Origin: CALOCV01 sp942491955
GTDB lineage: Bacteria; Chlamydiota; Chlamydiia; Chlamydiales; CALOCV01
NCBI GenBank assembly: GCA_942491955.1
Contig: CALOCV010000016.1
Location: 1 to 44,917 of the forward strand
DNA length: 44,917 bases
Direction of reading: 5' to 3'
The translations under genes were made by a program, and so were the position numbers. Shown piece after piece: positions 1 through 7,673 of this stretch. Numbering within the stretch: the first letter of the stretch is position 1; each line of letters begins with the position of its first letter. The notes below the pieces were generated by a model that was given only the letters and a program-made list of their open reading frames with translations, had not been told where the DNA came from and searched no databases.

Positions 1-805
1 AATCTTCTCCAATTGCTGCTCAAGTCTTTTTGGGTATTCAAGGGGAATATGAGGTTGACCCTCCAATGCGTACAGCATGTTTCCGAACCTTGCCCGCCTC
101 AGGTGGCTCGAGAAGACCATCAGAAAGGAGATAGTGCAGTGTGCAAATGACGTTGCGGCTGATTTTTAGTTTCGGCGCGTTATCGACAAGGTAGCGAATA
201 GCCTCTTTGTGATTCAGGATCATTGCCTTCTCTTCATCGAGCTTTCCCTCGGCAGTATTGCCGTGAAGAAGAAGACGTTCAGTATCGAGAAGCGAGTAGG
301 TATTGCCTTCAAGACGGGAGGAGTTGTACGAAAGGTCGATGATGAGACGATTGAAGATTTGGTGCGCATATGTGCCAGCGGGATCCTGCCCATTGGCACG
401 CTCACCCGATGCGCGCAGTTGCTTTTGCAAAACTTCTGGTAAATAGTAGCTAGAGTTTGGTTGATAGCTATCGAACCAATCGTCTGCATATGCGACCGCC
501 TGCCGCTCGAATAAAGGTTTCTTAACCTCCTGAACAGCTTTCAAGCTGGCGGAACTAAAACAACTACTCACTTCTTCGGCGACTTCTTTTGATCGACCAA
601 CCGCAAGGTACTTGGTTCCACGTTTCTGGCCGATTTTTTTTACTGCTCCCTCCTCGATCAAGAGACCCAACCATCGCCTGACCGATCGTTCTTTAAATCC
701 CTTGCCCAACTGGAGCATGAGCTCCGGCAGACTGATTGGCTCGGATTCCAGACCCAACTGCCTTAATACGGCCATTTTATTGTCACGCAAGCTCATTACG
801 GCCAC
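1..805 (-). pseudogene. Fic-family protein with N-terminal winged helix, frameshifted and cut by window edge
   Basis: Fic proteins transfer AMP or related groups to target proteins. Residues about 11-68 look like a winged helix-turn-helix. Residues 162-168 read SSRLEGN, matching the (S/T)xxxE(G/N) inhibitory-helix motif of class II Fic proteins. The following segment ends in VRIGGST, the usual flap region before the catalytic HPFxxGNGR motif, which must lie beyond the left edge. The frame stops at base 38, but dropping one base near 51 restores a typical Fic continuation (YIPLEYPKRLEQQLEKI), so there is a one-base insertion or a sequence error. The start is probably GTG at 805, with AGGAG just upstream; ATG 796 and 775 are alternatives. 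The winged helix and the repeated sites over the promoter suggest an autoregulator. The Fic assignment is good; activity is doubtful if the frameshift is real. Confidence 0.75.
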
Positions 806-906
806 CTTGCTCCTCTAATACGGCCATTTTAGCATATATATGGCCAATTTTCAATCTATTTGGCCGTATTTGAGGAAAAATGGCCGTATCTGTTGCAATA
901 CGGCCA
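767..906 (-). promoter_or_regulatory. Promoter of the Fic gene embedded in seven phased TACGGCCA sites
   Basis: The octamer TACGGCCA (or its complement) occurs at 767-774, 797-804, 819-826, 861-868, 881-888 and 899-906, with a one-mismatch copy (TATGGCCA) at 839-846. Start-to-start spacings are 30, 22, 20, 22, 20 and 18 bp, mostly near two helical turns. A minus-strand promoter fits inside: -35 TTGAAA (849-854), 17-bp spacer, -10 TAAAAT (826-831) preceded by TG. One site touches the -10 and one lies in the spacer. Two sites sit in the first codons and encode Met/Val-Ala-Val. This looks like an operator array for a repressor, most simply the winged-helix domain of the gene itself. The binding protein is inferred. 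Confidence 0.7.
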
Positions 907-923
907 GCTTTTGGTCATTTGAG

Positions 924-1628
924 CCCAATCAAAAGTTCTGAATTCGTCTCTCCACCTCCAACGTTACCAAACATTACAAAAGCCTGTCATTTTGTGTCCT
1001 TCCCGCCTACATTTCTATCCCTTGAGCGAGTTTTTTTGGAATAAACGCGATGTGCGATCTTGGCAATAACTTCATCCGCAATTTTCCCTAAGTGCTAGAA
1101 ATTCATGGAGTGCGGAGGCCTTGCCCTTGTAATTCCACACATCTCTCCTAGGTAACTTTGTTGAGAAGTGCTTTAATGTGGAGTGCGGAGGCCTTGGCCT
1201 CCGCTGTGATAGATGCCGGCCCTGCCGGCATCATATAACGCCGGCAGGGCCGGCGTTTGAAAAGCGATAGCAGGGCCATCGCACTCCACATTGCAACCCA
1301 TTTAGGTGCTTCAGGGAAGATGTGTGGAATTACAAGGGCAGGGCCTTCGCACTCCACATGATACATGAAAATTCGCACATCGCGTGGATTAGTTCCAAAA
1401 AATCTGGCTGGAGGGGTAGGAATGTAGGCTTCCCGAATCTTCTCAAATTAATAAGTGATTAACCACTTTAATCAGAATGAATTTTCATTTATGAAATTCC
1501 CCAAAAGAAAATTCTGACCATTATGTGTATTTATTGAAACAAAAAGCCCGTCAAAAATGACAGGCTTTTGTAATGTTTAGTAACGTTGGAGGTGGAGAGA
1601 CAAGTTCAGAACTTTTTCATTGGGGGAA
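924..1628. repeat. Foldback-type element: long imperfect inverted repeat with nested palindromes
   Basis: The left side (924-1143) is repeated in inverted order on the right side (1319-1628). Outer blocks pair 924-995 with 1551-1628, middle blocks pair about 1003-1062 with 1371-1436, and inner blocks pair 1104-1143 with 1319-1360. Inside, 1177-1206 pairs with 1268-1291, and the core holds two mutually inverted GC-rich palindromes (1212-1232 and 1237-1257). About 110 bp (1441-1550) is extra on the right. No transposase gene is inside. Short open frames across it (for example 1148-1378) are artefacts of the repeats. It resembles a non-autonomous foldback or large MITE. Confidence 0.75.
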
Positions 1629-1683
1629 TTGTCGGGTTTGCTACAATCGTTTGAAAATAAAACAGCAAGATTGGTCAGTTAAA

Positions 1684-2100
1684 ATGAAGTTTTATATTGC
1701 TACATCTCTTTCAAATTGGGTATCCCATAATAAAGTTCGGGATGCGCTTACAGCCTTTGAACATGAAATCTCTTACGATTGGACTTTGCATGGAAAAGTG
1801 TGAAATCAGTGAGTAAGGAGCGTTTAAGAGAAGTTGCCATTCAAGAGTTACGTGGAGTTTCTGAAGCAGATTTCTCTCATGGTCTTGCTACCTGGAGGTC
1901 ATGGAACACATCTTGAACTTGGATTTGGTATTGCGAATCAAAAGAAAGTTTTTCTCCATTGTGAAGATTCTTTATTATTTGAATTAGGTCCCCAAACAAA
2001 TGCGTTTTATCATCACCCTAATGTTACATGTTTATCGTGTCCTCTAGATGACCTGGCTTCTTTAGTGAATTCTTCACTCCTAGTTTGTCAAGATGGGTGA
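1684..2100 (+). pseudogene. Nucleoside 2-deoxyribosyltransferase-like protein, two frameshifts
   Basis: Three pieces in different frames give one protein of about 138 residues. It starts MKFYIATSLSNW at 1684, continues after a shift near 1800 with KERLREVAIQELRGVSEAD, and after a second shift near 1885 with LLPGGHGTHLELGFGIA, ending at 2100. The FYIA start, the E-AD segment and the LPGGxGTHxELG motif match the small nucleoside 2-deoxyribosyltransferase-like family (Rossmann-like; handles deoxynucleosides or related nucleotides). Each frame carries in-frame stops, so no full product is expected unless the read has errors. It lies 35 bp upstream of the GNAT gene on the same strand. Confidence 0.7.
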
Positions 2101-2135
2101 AATTCATAGGGTTTTAATTATAAGGAGCATTAAGG

Positions 2136-2594
2136 ATGCAGGTGAATGATTTAAGTTCGGATATTCAACTATCCTGGTGTGGTGATGATGAAATCGAATG
2201 GGTAAATGAAGAGTATAAAAAAATAGATTTTAAGCTTTCAAGTTTGAAAACTGACCGAATAGCTCTTGCCTCCTACAAAGGAGTATATGCGGGTCTTGGT
2301 AGATTGTGTCAAGTTGAAGACACAGTTTATGAACTTGGAGGTATGCATGTTCCTCCAAATTATCGAGGATTAGGGATAGCAAGAAAGATTGTACAATTCC
2401 TTCTTGAAAGCAAAATAACGGTTTCTACAGTTTACTGTCTTCCATTTGCTCACCTTCAGGACTTTTACGAGAGTGAAGGGTTTCAAGAGATTTCAAAAGA
2501 AGCTATCACCGAAGTCCCTAAAGAAGTTTTAGAAAAGCACCATTGGTGTAACGAAACCTATCCTCATAAAGTGCTTCTTTTAAAACTAAAATGA
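2136..2594 (+). CDS. GNAT-family N-acetyltransferase
   Basis: A 152-residue protein with the GNAT acetyl-CoA-binding motif A (ELGGMHVPPNYRGLGIARKIV, residues about 69-89), where the pantetheine-binding loop is RGLGIA, and the closing FYESEGF segment near residue 112. The family moves acetyl from acetyl-CoA to an amine; the substrate cannot be told. AAGGAG lies 8-10 bases before the ATG, supporting the start. It follows a broken deoxyribosyltransferase-like gene on the same strand and is followed by insertion-sequence debris, so it is accessory cargo. The frame is intact. Confidence 0.85.
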   Translation: MQVNDLSSDIQLSWCGDDEIEWVNEEYKKIDFKLSSLKTDRIALASYKGVYAGLGRLCQVEDTVYELGGMHVPPNYRGLGIARKIVQFLLESKITVSTVYCLPFAHLQDFYESEGFQEISKEAITEVPKEVLEKHHWCNETYPHKVLLLKLK

Positions 2595-2803
2595 TGAATT
2601 CTAATAGTTAGAAGCTATGTAAGCGTCAAGCGAGCCCATCTTTTTCTGCGAAAATATTGTGATATTCTTGCCTCCATAAAACAGAATTCGGAGGTTTTAT
2701 CTCTTTGTCTCAGGTTCTTTTGATTCGCTGGTGGCGATTGTCTGCTTGTAGAGAGAGGTTGAAGTGATGTTGGAAAGGGCTAATTTCAGCCTATCACTCA
2801 GAC
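2595..2803. other. Non-coding spacer with no recognised feature
   Basis: About 210 bases between the GNAT stop and the outer end of the IS3-family element. I see no convincing gene or RNA. The only structure is a weak CCTCC/GGAGG hairpin followed by TTTTAT near 2671-2701, which could end GNAT transcription. Confidence 0.4.
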
Positions 2804-2958
2804 TGAGGTGGGCCCTTTGTCAAGACCAAAAACCGAGAAAATTAAGCTTATAGCGGTTGTTATTGTTTTCTCCATTGTAGTTCCCTTTGTGTAAAGGGTT
2901 CTTGCCCCGAAGGGGTCACCCCCCCCCTCCCCCATGGGGGGAGGGAGGGGGGGGTTAA

Positions 2959-3051
2959 TTAAATTTTTTTGTTGTACACCTCTCCGGGTGTCTTGTATCC
3001 TAGCCCCTGATGAGGCCTCTCCTCATTGTAGTATCCAAAATATTCTTCTAG
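2959..3051 (-). pseudogene. C-terminal piece of IS3-family orfB transposase (copy A)
   Basis: The minus strand here encodes LEEYFGYYNEERPHQGLGYK and then TPGEVYNKKI and a TAA stop. This is the normal C-terminus of the orfB integrase (the HQxLGYxTP signature of IS3 transposases). It is separated from the rest of the gene (4753-5526) by the inserted IS1634-type element. Compared with copy B it has one more A in the A-run before the stop, so it ends here instead of reading into the hairpins. Confidence 0.85.
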
Positions 3052-4752
3052 CCGTCATTTGTCACCCGGAATTTTTAATTTTGATTTTCTAAGAAAATTT
3101 GCTAAATTCTTTGCTTATGGAATTAGCAACAACAAATATTGATCATTTAGGTCTTATCGCAGGAATGTGTGATGAAATTGGTCTCGTTGAACAGATTGAC
3201 AGAGCTTGTGGAGACCAAGATCCAAATAAAAACCTATCCTTCGGGCAGTGTGTCAAATGCATGATTATGAATGGATTAGGTTTTGTTGGAAGAACATTAT
3301 ATCTATATTCAGAATATTTTGAAGATAAACCGCTAGAGCATCTTATCGGAGCAGATGTTTCCCCAGAACAAGTCGATAATAATGTGCTTGGAAGAACGCT
3401 CGACAAGCTGTTTTCTTTGGGTGTTACAGATCTTTTTAGTGCAATATCTCTTCAAGCCGTTAATATTCTAGGTATCAAAATCAAAAGCCTTCATCTTGAC
3501 TCGACAAGTTTTCATGTTGACGGTGAGTATAACAGCGAGCTTGAACAAGATGACCACAGAATTAAAATCACCAGAGGATATAGCATGGATCATAGACCTG
3601 AGCTTAATCAAGTTGTTCTTCAGTTAATTACGTCTAATGAAGGAAACATTCCCTTGTTTATGCAGGCAGCTAGTGGAAATACTGCGGATAAAACAGCGTT
3701 TTCTGAAATTGTTGCAAAGCACATATCCAGCTTCCAATCTGCAGTAAAAACCGTTACATAGTTGGAGACAGTGCTCTTTATACCTCCTTCTTCTATTCAA
3801 GCCTTAAAGGACTCCGACTCTTTATTTGTAACACGAGTTCCGAGTCAGCTTAGTAGAGAAAAGGAGATTGTACAGCAAGTTACCCCGGACAGAATGGATT
3901 GCTTATGCGAAGGCTATAAAAGGTTGGGAAATCAATGGAAAGCTATGGAGATCTGGAGCAACGGTGGATAGTGATTTTCAGTGAGGCAGCGTATCGCAGA
4001 GAGGTTAAGACTTTAAAAAAGAACTTTCGAAAAGGAAGTGAAAAGGAGCTGAAAGAGTTTGAGAAGCTTGCAGAGGATTTTTCCTGTCAAAAAGATGCTG
4101 AAACCAGTTACAAGAAAGCATTAAAAAAATATAAATACTTATCAATCAATGATTTTGTGATTTCAGAAGTACGGAAACATCTAGTTTCTGGACGCCCTAA
4201 AAAATGGACAGATTCCTCAAGTTGTAGGTTACCAAATTCAAGGGGTACCTTGCACAAGTTTGGCTACCTTGAAGGAGCTAGAGCAACGAAAGGGATTTTT
4301 CGTTTTAGCCACAAATGATATGGATAAAAAAAGCTTTCCAATGTTGGAGGTTCTTCAAACATATAAATCTCAGCAAAGCGTTGAGCAGGGATTCCGATTT
4401 TTAAAGAGTCCTGACTTTCTTGTTTCTTCATTATTTTTGAAAAAACCAGAGCGGATAGAAGCTTTACTTATGGTTATGACGCTTTGCCTTTTAGTCTATG
4501 CAGCAGTAGAACACAGGGTTAGAACCCGACTTAAAGAAGAAGAGGAGTTTTTCCCGAATCAACTCAAAAAACCAGCCCAGAACCCAACCTCAAGGTGGAT
4601 TTTCTTTTGTTTTTTAGGTTTACATGTAGTTTTTATAAATGGGAAAAAGCACTCAGTCACGAACCTTAAGGAACGACATCGGATAATCTTACACTGTCTG
4701 GGCCCCCCATATCAGCGATTGTATTATTCTGAAATGTGGTGACAAATGACGG
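3052..4752 (+). mobile_element. IS1634-type element nested in IS3-family copy A
   Basis: This 1701-bp element has perfect 15-bp terminal inverted repeats (CCGTCATTTGTCACC at 3052, complement ending at 4752). It is flanked by a direct repeat TTCTAG at 3046-3051 and 4753-4758. The uninterrupted target is visible in copy B of the IS3 element, so both boundaries are proven by comparison within the window. A 6-bp duplication fits the IS1634 family. Its transposase is broken in several places, so it can probably not move by itself. Confidence 0.9.
3099..4742 (+). pseudogene. IS1634-type transposase, several frameshifts
   Basis: Fragments in changing frames give one transposase. An N-terminal DUF4277-like part (from MELATTNIDHLGLIAGMCDE, 3117) is followed by the DDE domain: first Asp in LHLDSTSFHVDG, second in VGDSALYT, Glu in SVEQGFRFLKSPDF. 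The end is the YYSEMW-type tail. Frames break near 3755, again soon after 3770, near 3940 and between about 4220 and 4270, and stops follow each break. The frame with SEAAYRREVKTLKKNF covers the insert between the second Asp and the Glu. It is not functional as it stands. Confidence 0.85.
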
Positions 4753-5526
4753 TTCTAGCCCTCTCTTCGCTTCCTTCAGCATCTCATATCCCTTCGGATA
4801 CACTTCTTCGTATTTTACACTTCTCCACAGCCTTTCCACCATTACATTGTCTAAAGCCCTCCCTTTCCCATCCATGCTGATTTGTACCCCCTCTTCTTCC
4901 AGCCTTTCTGTAAACACTCTACTTGTAAATTGCACCCCTTGGTCTGTATTAAAAATCTCGGGACGCTTTCTCTCCAACCCTCTGCTCAACGCTCTTAAAC
5001 AAAACTCTGTATCCAATAAATTCGATAATTCCCATTCAATCACATACCTACTGTACCAATCTATTATCGCAAACAAATATCCAAATCCCCCTACGAGCCG
5101 GATATAGGTGATGTCTGCTGCCCACACTTGGTCAGGTCTTTCTATCTTCTTCTCCCTAAGTAAATAGGGATATTTCTTATGCTCCTTTTTCCCCTGACTC
5201 AAATTTCTCTTTGGATAGATCGCTTCTAATCCCATTTTTCTCATCGTATTTCGAATCTTTTTTTCTCCTTGTTCATACCCATTCCTCTCCAAAACCGCTT
5301 TGATTCGCCTCCGTCCATAATACGGGTGCTTTGTATAAATCTCGTCAATCAAGTGCATCAATTCGACCTCTTCCTGGCCTACCGACTTCGGCTCATAGTA
5401 CAAACTTGATCGGTTGATTCCCAAAAGGGCGCACTGCTTTCTGTAGGAGTAACTTAGCTTATCCCATTCAAACGCAGTGCGCCTTTCTTCTAGGCTATTG
5501 CTTTGAATTTTTTTTGAGCCACTCAT
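4753..5526 (-). pseudogene. IS3-family orfB transposase, 3' part displaced (copy A)
   Basis: From MSGSKKIQSNSLEERR the frame runs through an HTH_21-like part (YYGRRRIKAVLERNGY) and the integrase core: first Asp in WAADITYI, second in FNTDQGVQFTS, Glu in the MVERLWRSVKYEE segment. It is cut by the IS1634-type insert after KRGLE. The open frame continues into the insert to about 4666, giving an altered tail. It overlaps orfA by 32 bases in the -1 frame at an A8 run (5508-5515 on the plus strand as T), the usual slippery site for making the OrfAB transposase. Confidence 0.88.
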
Positions 5527-5782
5527 TTTCCATTTTGAGTCGTCCTATCTGCTCAAACAACTCCTCTTCTTGCTTTTGATGTTGGCTTTGGCGTAAGCTC
5601 CTCGCACTCTTTTCAAAAATTTCTGGCCCATGCTCAAGGAAGTGCTTTTTCCAGTTGGAGAGCATCATCGGATGTACTCCTAGCTCACCGCCCAGCTGTG
5701 AAGCAGTTTTATCGCCTTTGAGTATTTCAAGGACAGCCCTGAGCTTGAACTCTGGTGAATGTTTTTTTCGAATATTGGCCAT
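5495..5782 (-). CDS. IS3-family orfA (helix-turn-helix subunit), copy A
   Basis: A 95-residue protein of the transposase IS3/IS911 N-terminal type. KHSPEFKLRAVLEILKGDKT and the following segment with HPMMLSNWKKHF form the HTH_Tnp_1 domain, and a leucine-rich coiled coil ends the protein. It binds the element's ends and is fused to OrfB by -1 frameshifting at the A8 run in its last codons. It is intact here, unlike the copy at 7317. The ATG at 5782 follows GGAGAAATTGA, giving a good ribosome site. Confidence 0.9.
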   Translation of the reverse strand: MANIRKKHSPEFKLRAVLEILKGDKTASQLGGELGVHPMMLSNWKKHFLEHGPEIFEKSARSLRQSQHQKQEEELFEQIGRLKMENEWLKKNSKQ

Positions 5783-5856
5783 TCAATTTCTCCATTTCTA
5801 AATGGCTATAAGCTTAGCGGGTGGTCCAGTTTTTGGGGACCATTATAGCTTATAGA

Positions 5857-6039
5857 ATGATCCATGTGAAAAGAACCTGCTACGTCAAGTTAGTAGAAGG
5901 CACTTTCTTATTCAGCACTGATTTGCAGAATTGGAGAGATTTTCAATCGTTCTTTACAGGATCGGTTGGTGTTTCCTTATCTGTCGATAATGGAACGCCG
6001 ACCGCTGGATTTACCCTCGAATTAAACCAGAGAAACTAA
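5857..6039 (+). pseudogene. C-terminal fragment of an unrecognised protein, cut by the IS
   Basis: The frame is open from inside the IS end through 6039, ending FTLELNQRN just before a good terminator. The first ATG is at 5857. About 60 residues can be read, including YVKLVEGTFLFSTDLQNW; I do not recognise the family. The frame opens right at the IS boundary and is followed by a terminator, so it is probably the surviving 3' end of a gene whose 5' part was removed. It could also be a chance frame. Confidence 0.35.
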
Positions 6040-6049
6040 GTGGATTCTT

Positions 6050-6078
6050 AGCGGGAGGCCAAATCCTCCCGTATTTTT
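6050..6078 (+). terminator. Rho-independent terminator
   Basis: A 7-bp perfect stem CGGGAGG / CCTCCCG (6052-6058 and 6065-6071) with a 6-base loop is followed by TATTTTTC. It closes the frame ending at 6039 and lies about 60 bases from the convergent beta-lactamase stop. Confidence 0.8.
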
Positions 6079-6133
6079 CAAACACCCTTTGATGTTGATT
6101 TCAGTTATGTACTGAAATTGTGAAAAATCTTAG

Positions 6134-6907
6134 TTATAATATTTTTGAATTACTTATTAACTGCTTGACTCTGGGTATTCTCTGACCGAGATCAATCCTG
6201 TCTTCACGAATGTTGTAAGCAAATGGGAAAATTCGATCATCCTTTTCAATCCAACCTACGAACCATGCAATTTCAAAATTTTTATCATCAGTTTCTTTTA
6301 CAGAACCACCCCATCCTGTTTTTCCAAATAGTTTGTACCCTTCAGGCAATTCTTCTAAAAATAAGATTTTCTTAGTCATTTGAATGGAATTCTCAGAAAT
6401 CGGAAAATATCCATGAAGCACTTTTCGAATAAACTCTACCTGTTCTTTAGGTGAAATTTTTATAGAAGAATTGACCCATGCCTTGGTCAATCCCCTAGAA
6501 ATATCTCGATTTCCGTATTCTAATAAATCCAAATAGGATTGGACTTGATCTGACCCTATCTGTGATACCAAAACTCTGGAATACCAAATACAGGAGTACT
6601 TCATCCAAGATTGTGGTGTTTGTGGTGATTTCCAAACTTCTAAAAAATCATCATATCCTTCTTGAAAGTCCCAAATCGGATTATTTGCATCTATTAAGAT
6701 TCCCACCTCATACCCCATCAAACTTAAGGCAATCTTAAATGTAGAACAAGGGCTGATACGTTCGTTGATGTTTGGTCCAAGCTCGAAAACAACTTCACTT
6801 GTAATACCATCTAGAATAATAAAATTCTCCTCAGCCGCATGTAAGACATTCAAAGGAGAAATAAATGAAAAGCAAACAATTAGTTTGAATAGGAAATGTT
6901 TAAGCAT
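6134..6907 (-). CDS. Class D (OXA-type) beta-lactamase
   Basis: A serine beta-lactamase that hydrolyses beta-lactams in the periplasm. From ATG 6907 the protein has 257 residues. It starts with a signal peptide (MLKHFLFKLIVCFSFISPLN, cleavage near HA-AEE) and carries all class D motifs in order: STFK 55-58, the SxV-equivalent SCI 105-107, YGN 131-133, the omega-loop Trp in AWVNSSIKISP and KTGW 196-199. ATG 6907 is preferred over 6952 because GTGAGG lies 8 bases upstream and the signal peptide then starts at residue 1. Nothing is truncated, so it looks functional. It sits alone between two inverted IS3-family copies beside a tRNA fragment, which suggests acquisition. The spectrum cannot be read from the sequence. 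Confidence 0.92.
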   Translation of the reverse strand: MLKHFLFKLIVCFSFISPLNVLHAAEENFIILDGITSEVVFELGPNINERISPCSTFKIALSLMGYEVGILIDANNPIWDFQEGYDDFLEVWKSPQTPQSWMKYSCIWYSRVLVSQIGSDQVQSYLDLLEYGNRDISRGLTKAWVNSSIKISPKEQVEFIRKVLHGYFPISENSIQMTKKILFLEELPEGYKLFGKTGWGGSVKETDDKNFEIAWFVGWIEKDDRIFPFAYNIREDRIDLGQRIPRVKQLISNSKIL

Positions 6908-6942
6908 AGCAAACCTCACTTTGGACTGGAATCCTGACAAAA

Positions 6943-7018
6943 GTTCTGACATAATACTTTTTGTTGTGTATTGAAAGTACTATGTCAGAACGAAATTAAC
7001 TGGCTATGAACCAGTTAA
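6943..7018. promoter_or_regulatory. Inverted repeats upstream of the beta-lactamase (possible operator/promoter)
   Basis: An 18-bp inverted repeat with one mismatch (GTTCTGACATAATACTTT, 6943-6960; partner 6974-6991) has a 13-base loop. On the minus strand a TATTAT -10 candidate (6951-6956) lies in the gene-proximal arm, 44 bases before the ATG; the -35 is poor. Just upstream is a perfect 8-bp hairpin TTAACTGG / CCAGTTAA (6996-7003, 7011-7018). The pair could be a repressor site controlling the beta-lactamase or remains of mobile-element ends. No regulator gene is adjacent. Confidence 0.5.
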
Positions 7019-7023
7019 GAAAA

Positions 7024-7065
7024 TGGGGCAAGCTGGACTTGAACCAGCGACCGACGGGTTATGAG
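7024..7065 (-). repeat. 3' half of a tRNA(CAT) gene, possible attachment-site remnant
   Basis: These 42 bases match the 3' half (from the anticodon loop CTCATAA to the discriminator A) of the complete tRNA at 14426-14499 at 40 of 42 positions and in the same orientation. The two differences form one T-stem pair: C49-G65 in the full tRNA, G49-C65 here, so pairing is kept. The acceptor 3' strand TTGCCCC is identical. No 5' half follows on the 7066 side. This is what an integrated element leaves when it inserts at a tRNA 3' end. Confidence 0.7.
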
Positions 7066-7316
7066 GGCGGGGGAACCCAATCTTAACCGACACCACCCAG
7101 TACCTACGGGTGATATTTTAAGGGAGATTGGTTTAATTTTCTATTGGTTTGTGCTGGAAAATAAGGGTTGATTAGGAGAATCGGTGCACCATTTTTGCAC
7201 CGCGCAAAATAGACACTTCCCCAAATTAATATAATCTTTATAAAATAACGATATAATGGTCCCCAAAAACTGGACCACCCGCTAAGCTTATAGCCATTTA
7301 GAAATGGAGAAATTGA

Positions 7317-7609
7317 ATGGCCAATATTCGAAAAAAACATTCACCAGAGTTCAAGCTCAGGGCTGTCCTTGAAATAATCAAAGGCGATAAAACTGCTACA
7401 CAGCTGGGCGGTGAGCTAGGAGTACATCCGATGATGCTCTCCAACTGGAAAAAGCACTTCCTTGAGCATGGGCCAGAAATTTTTGAAAGAGTGCGAGGAG
7501 CTTACGCCAAAGCCAACATCAAAAGCAAGAAGAGGAGTTGTTTGAGCAGATAGGACGACTCAAAATGGAAAATGAGTCGCTCAAAAAAAAATTCAAAGCA
7601 ATAGCCTAG
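7317..7609 (+). pseudogene. IS3-family orfA, frameshifted (copy B)
   Basis: The first 58 or so residues match orfA of copy A (MANIRKKHSPEFKLRAVLEI onward through the HTH), then one A is missing near 7487 (GAAAG for GAAAAG). The frame therefore continues as ERVRGAYAKANIKSKKRSC and stops at 7553, losing the coiled coil. The frameshift run that would produce OrfAB is also altered to A9. This copy is unlikely to make a normal OrfAB. Confidence 0.85.
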
Positions 7610-7673
7610 AAGAAAGGCGCACCGGTTCGAATGGGATAAGCTAAGTTACTCCTACAGAAAGCAGTGCGCCCTT

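Larger units (their letters stand above)
2804..5846 (-). mobile_element. IS3-family (IS150-like) element, copy A, split by an IS1634-type element
   Basis: This is the same element as 7257-8587 in the opposite orientation. Outer end TGAGGTGGGCCCTTTGTC at 2804; inner end GGTGGTCCAGTTTTTGGGGACCA near 5820-5842. The ends share AGACC/GGTCC..CAAAAAC as an imperfect inverted repeat. It carries orfA (5495-5782) and orfB, split by another element at 3052-4752; the two sides join perfectly on removing that insert and one copy of TTCTAG. The 3' end holds three hairpins, one a C-run/G-run palindrome centred on CCATGG. I found no matching target duplication for this element. Confidence 0.85.

Noticed and set aside
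209..489. Plus- and minus-strand frames inside the Fic gene
   Set aside because: Shadow frames of the Fic coding sequence in other frames, with no motif.
1148..1378. 76-codon minus-strand frame over the palindromes
   Set aside because: It runs through nested inverted repeats, and its residues follow from repeat sequence; no family likeness.
2882..2960. Repeated C/G blocks as a CRISPR-like array
   Set aside because: They are hairpins at an IS end; no regular repeat-spacer pattern occurs anywhere in the window.
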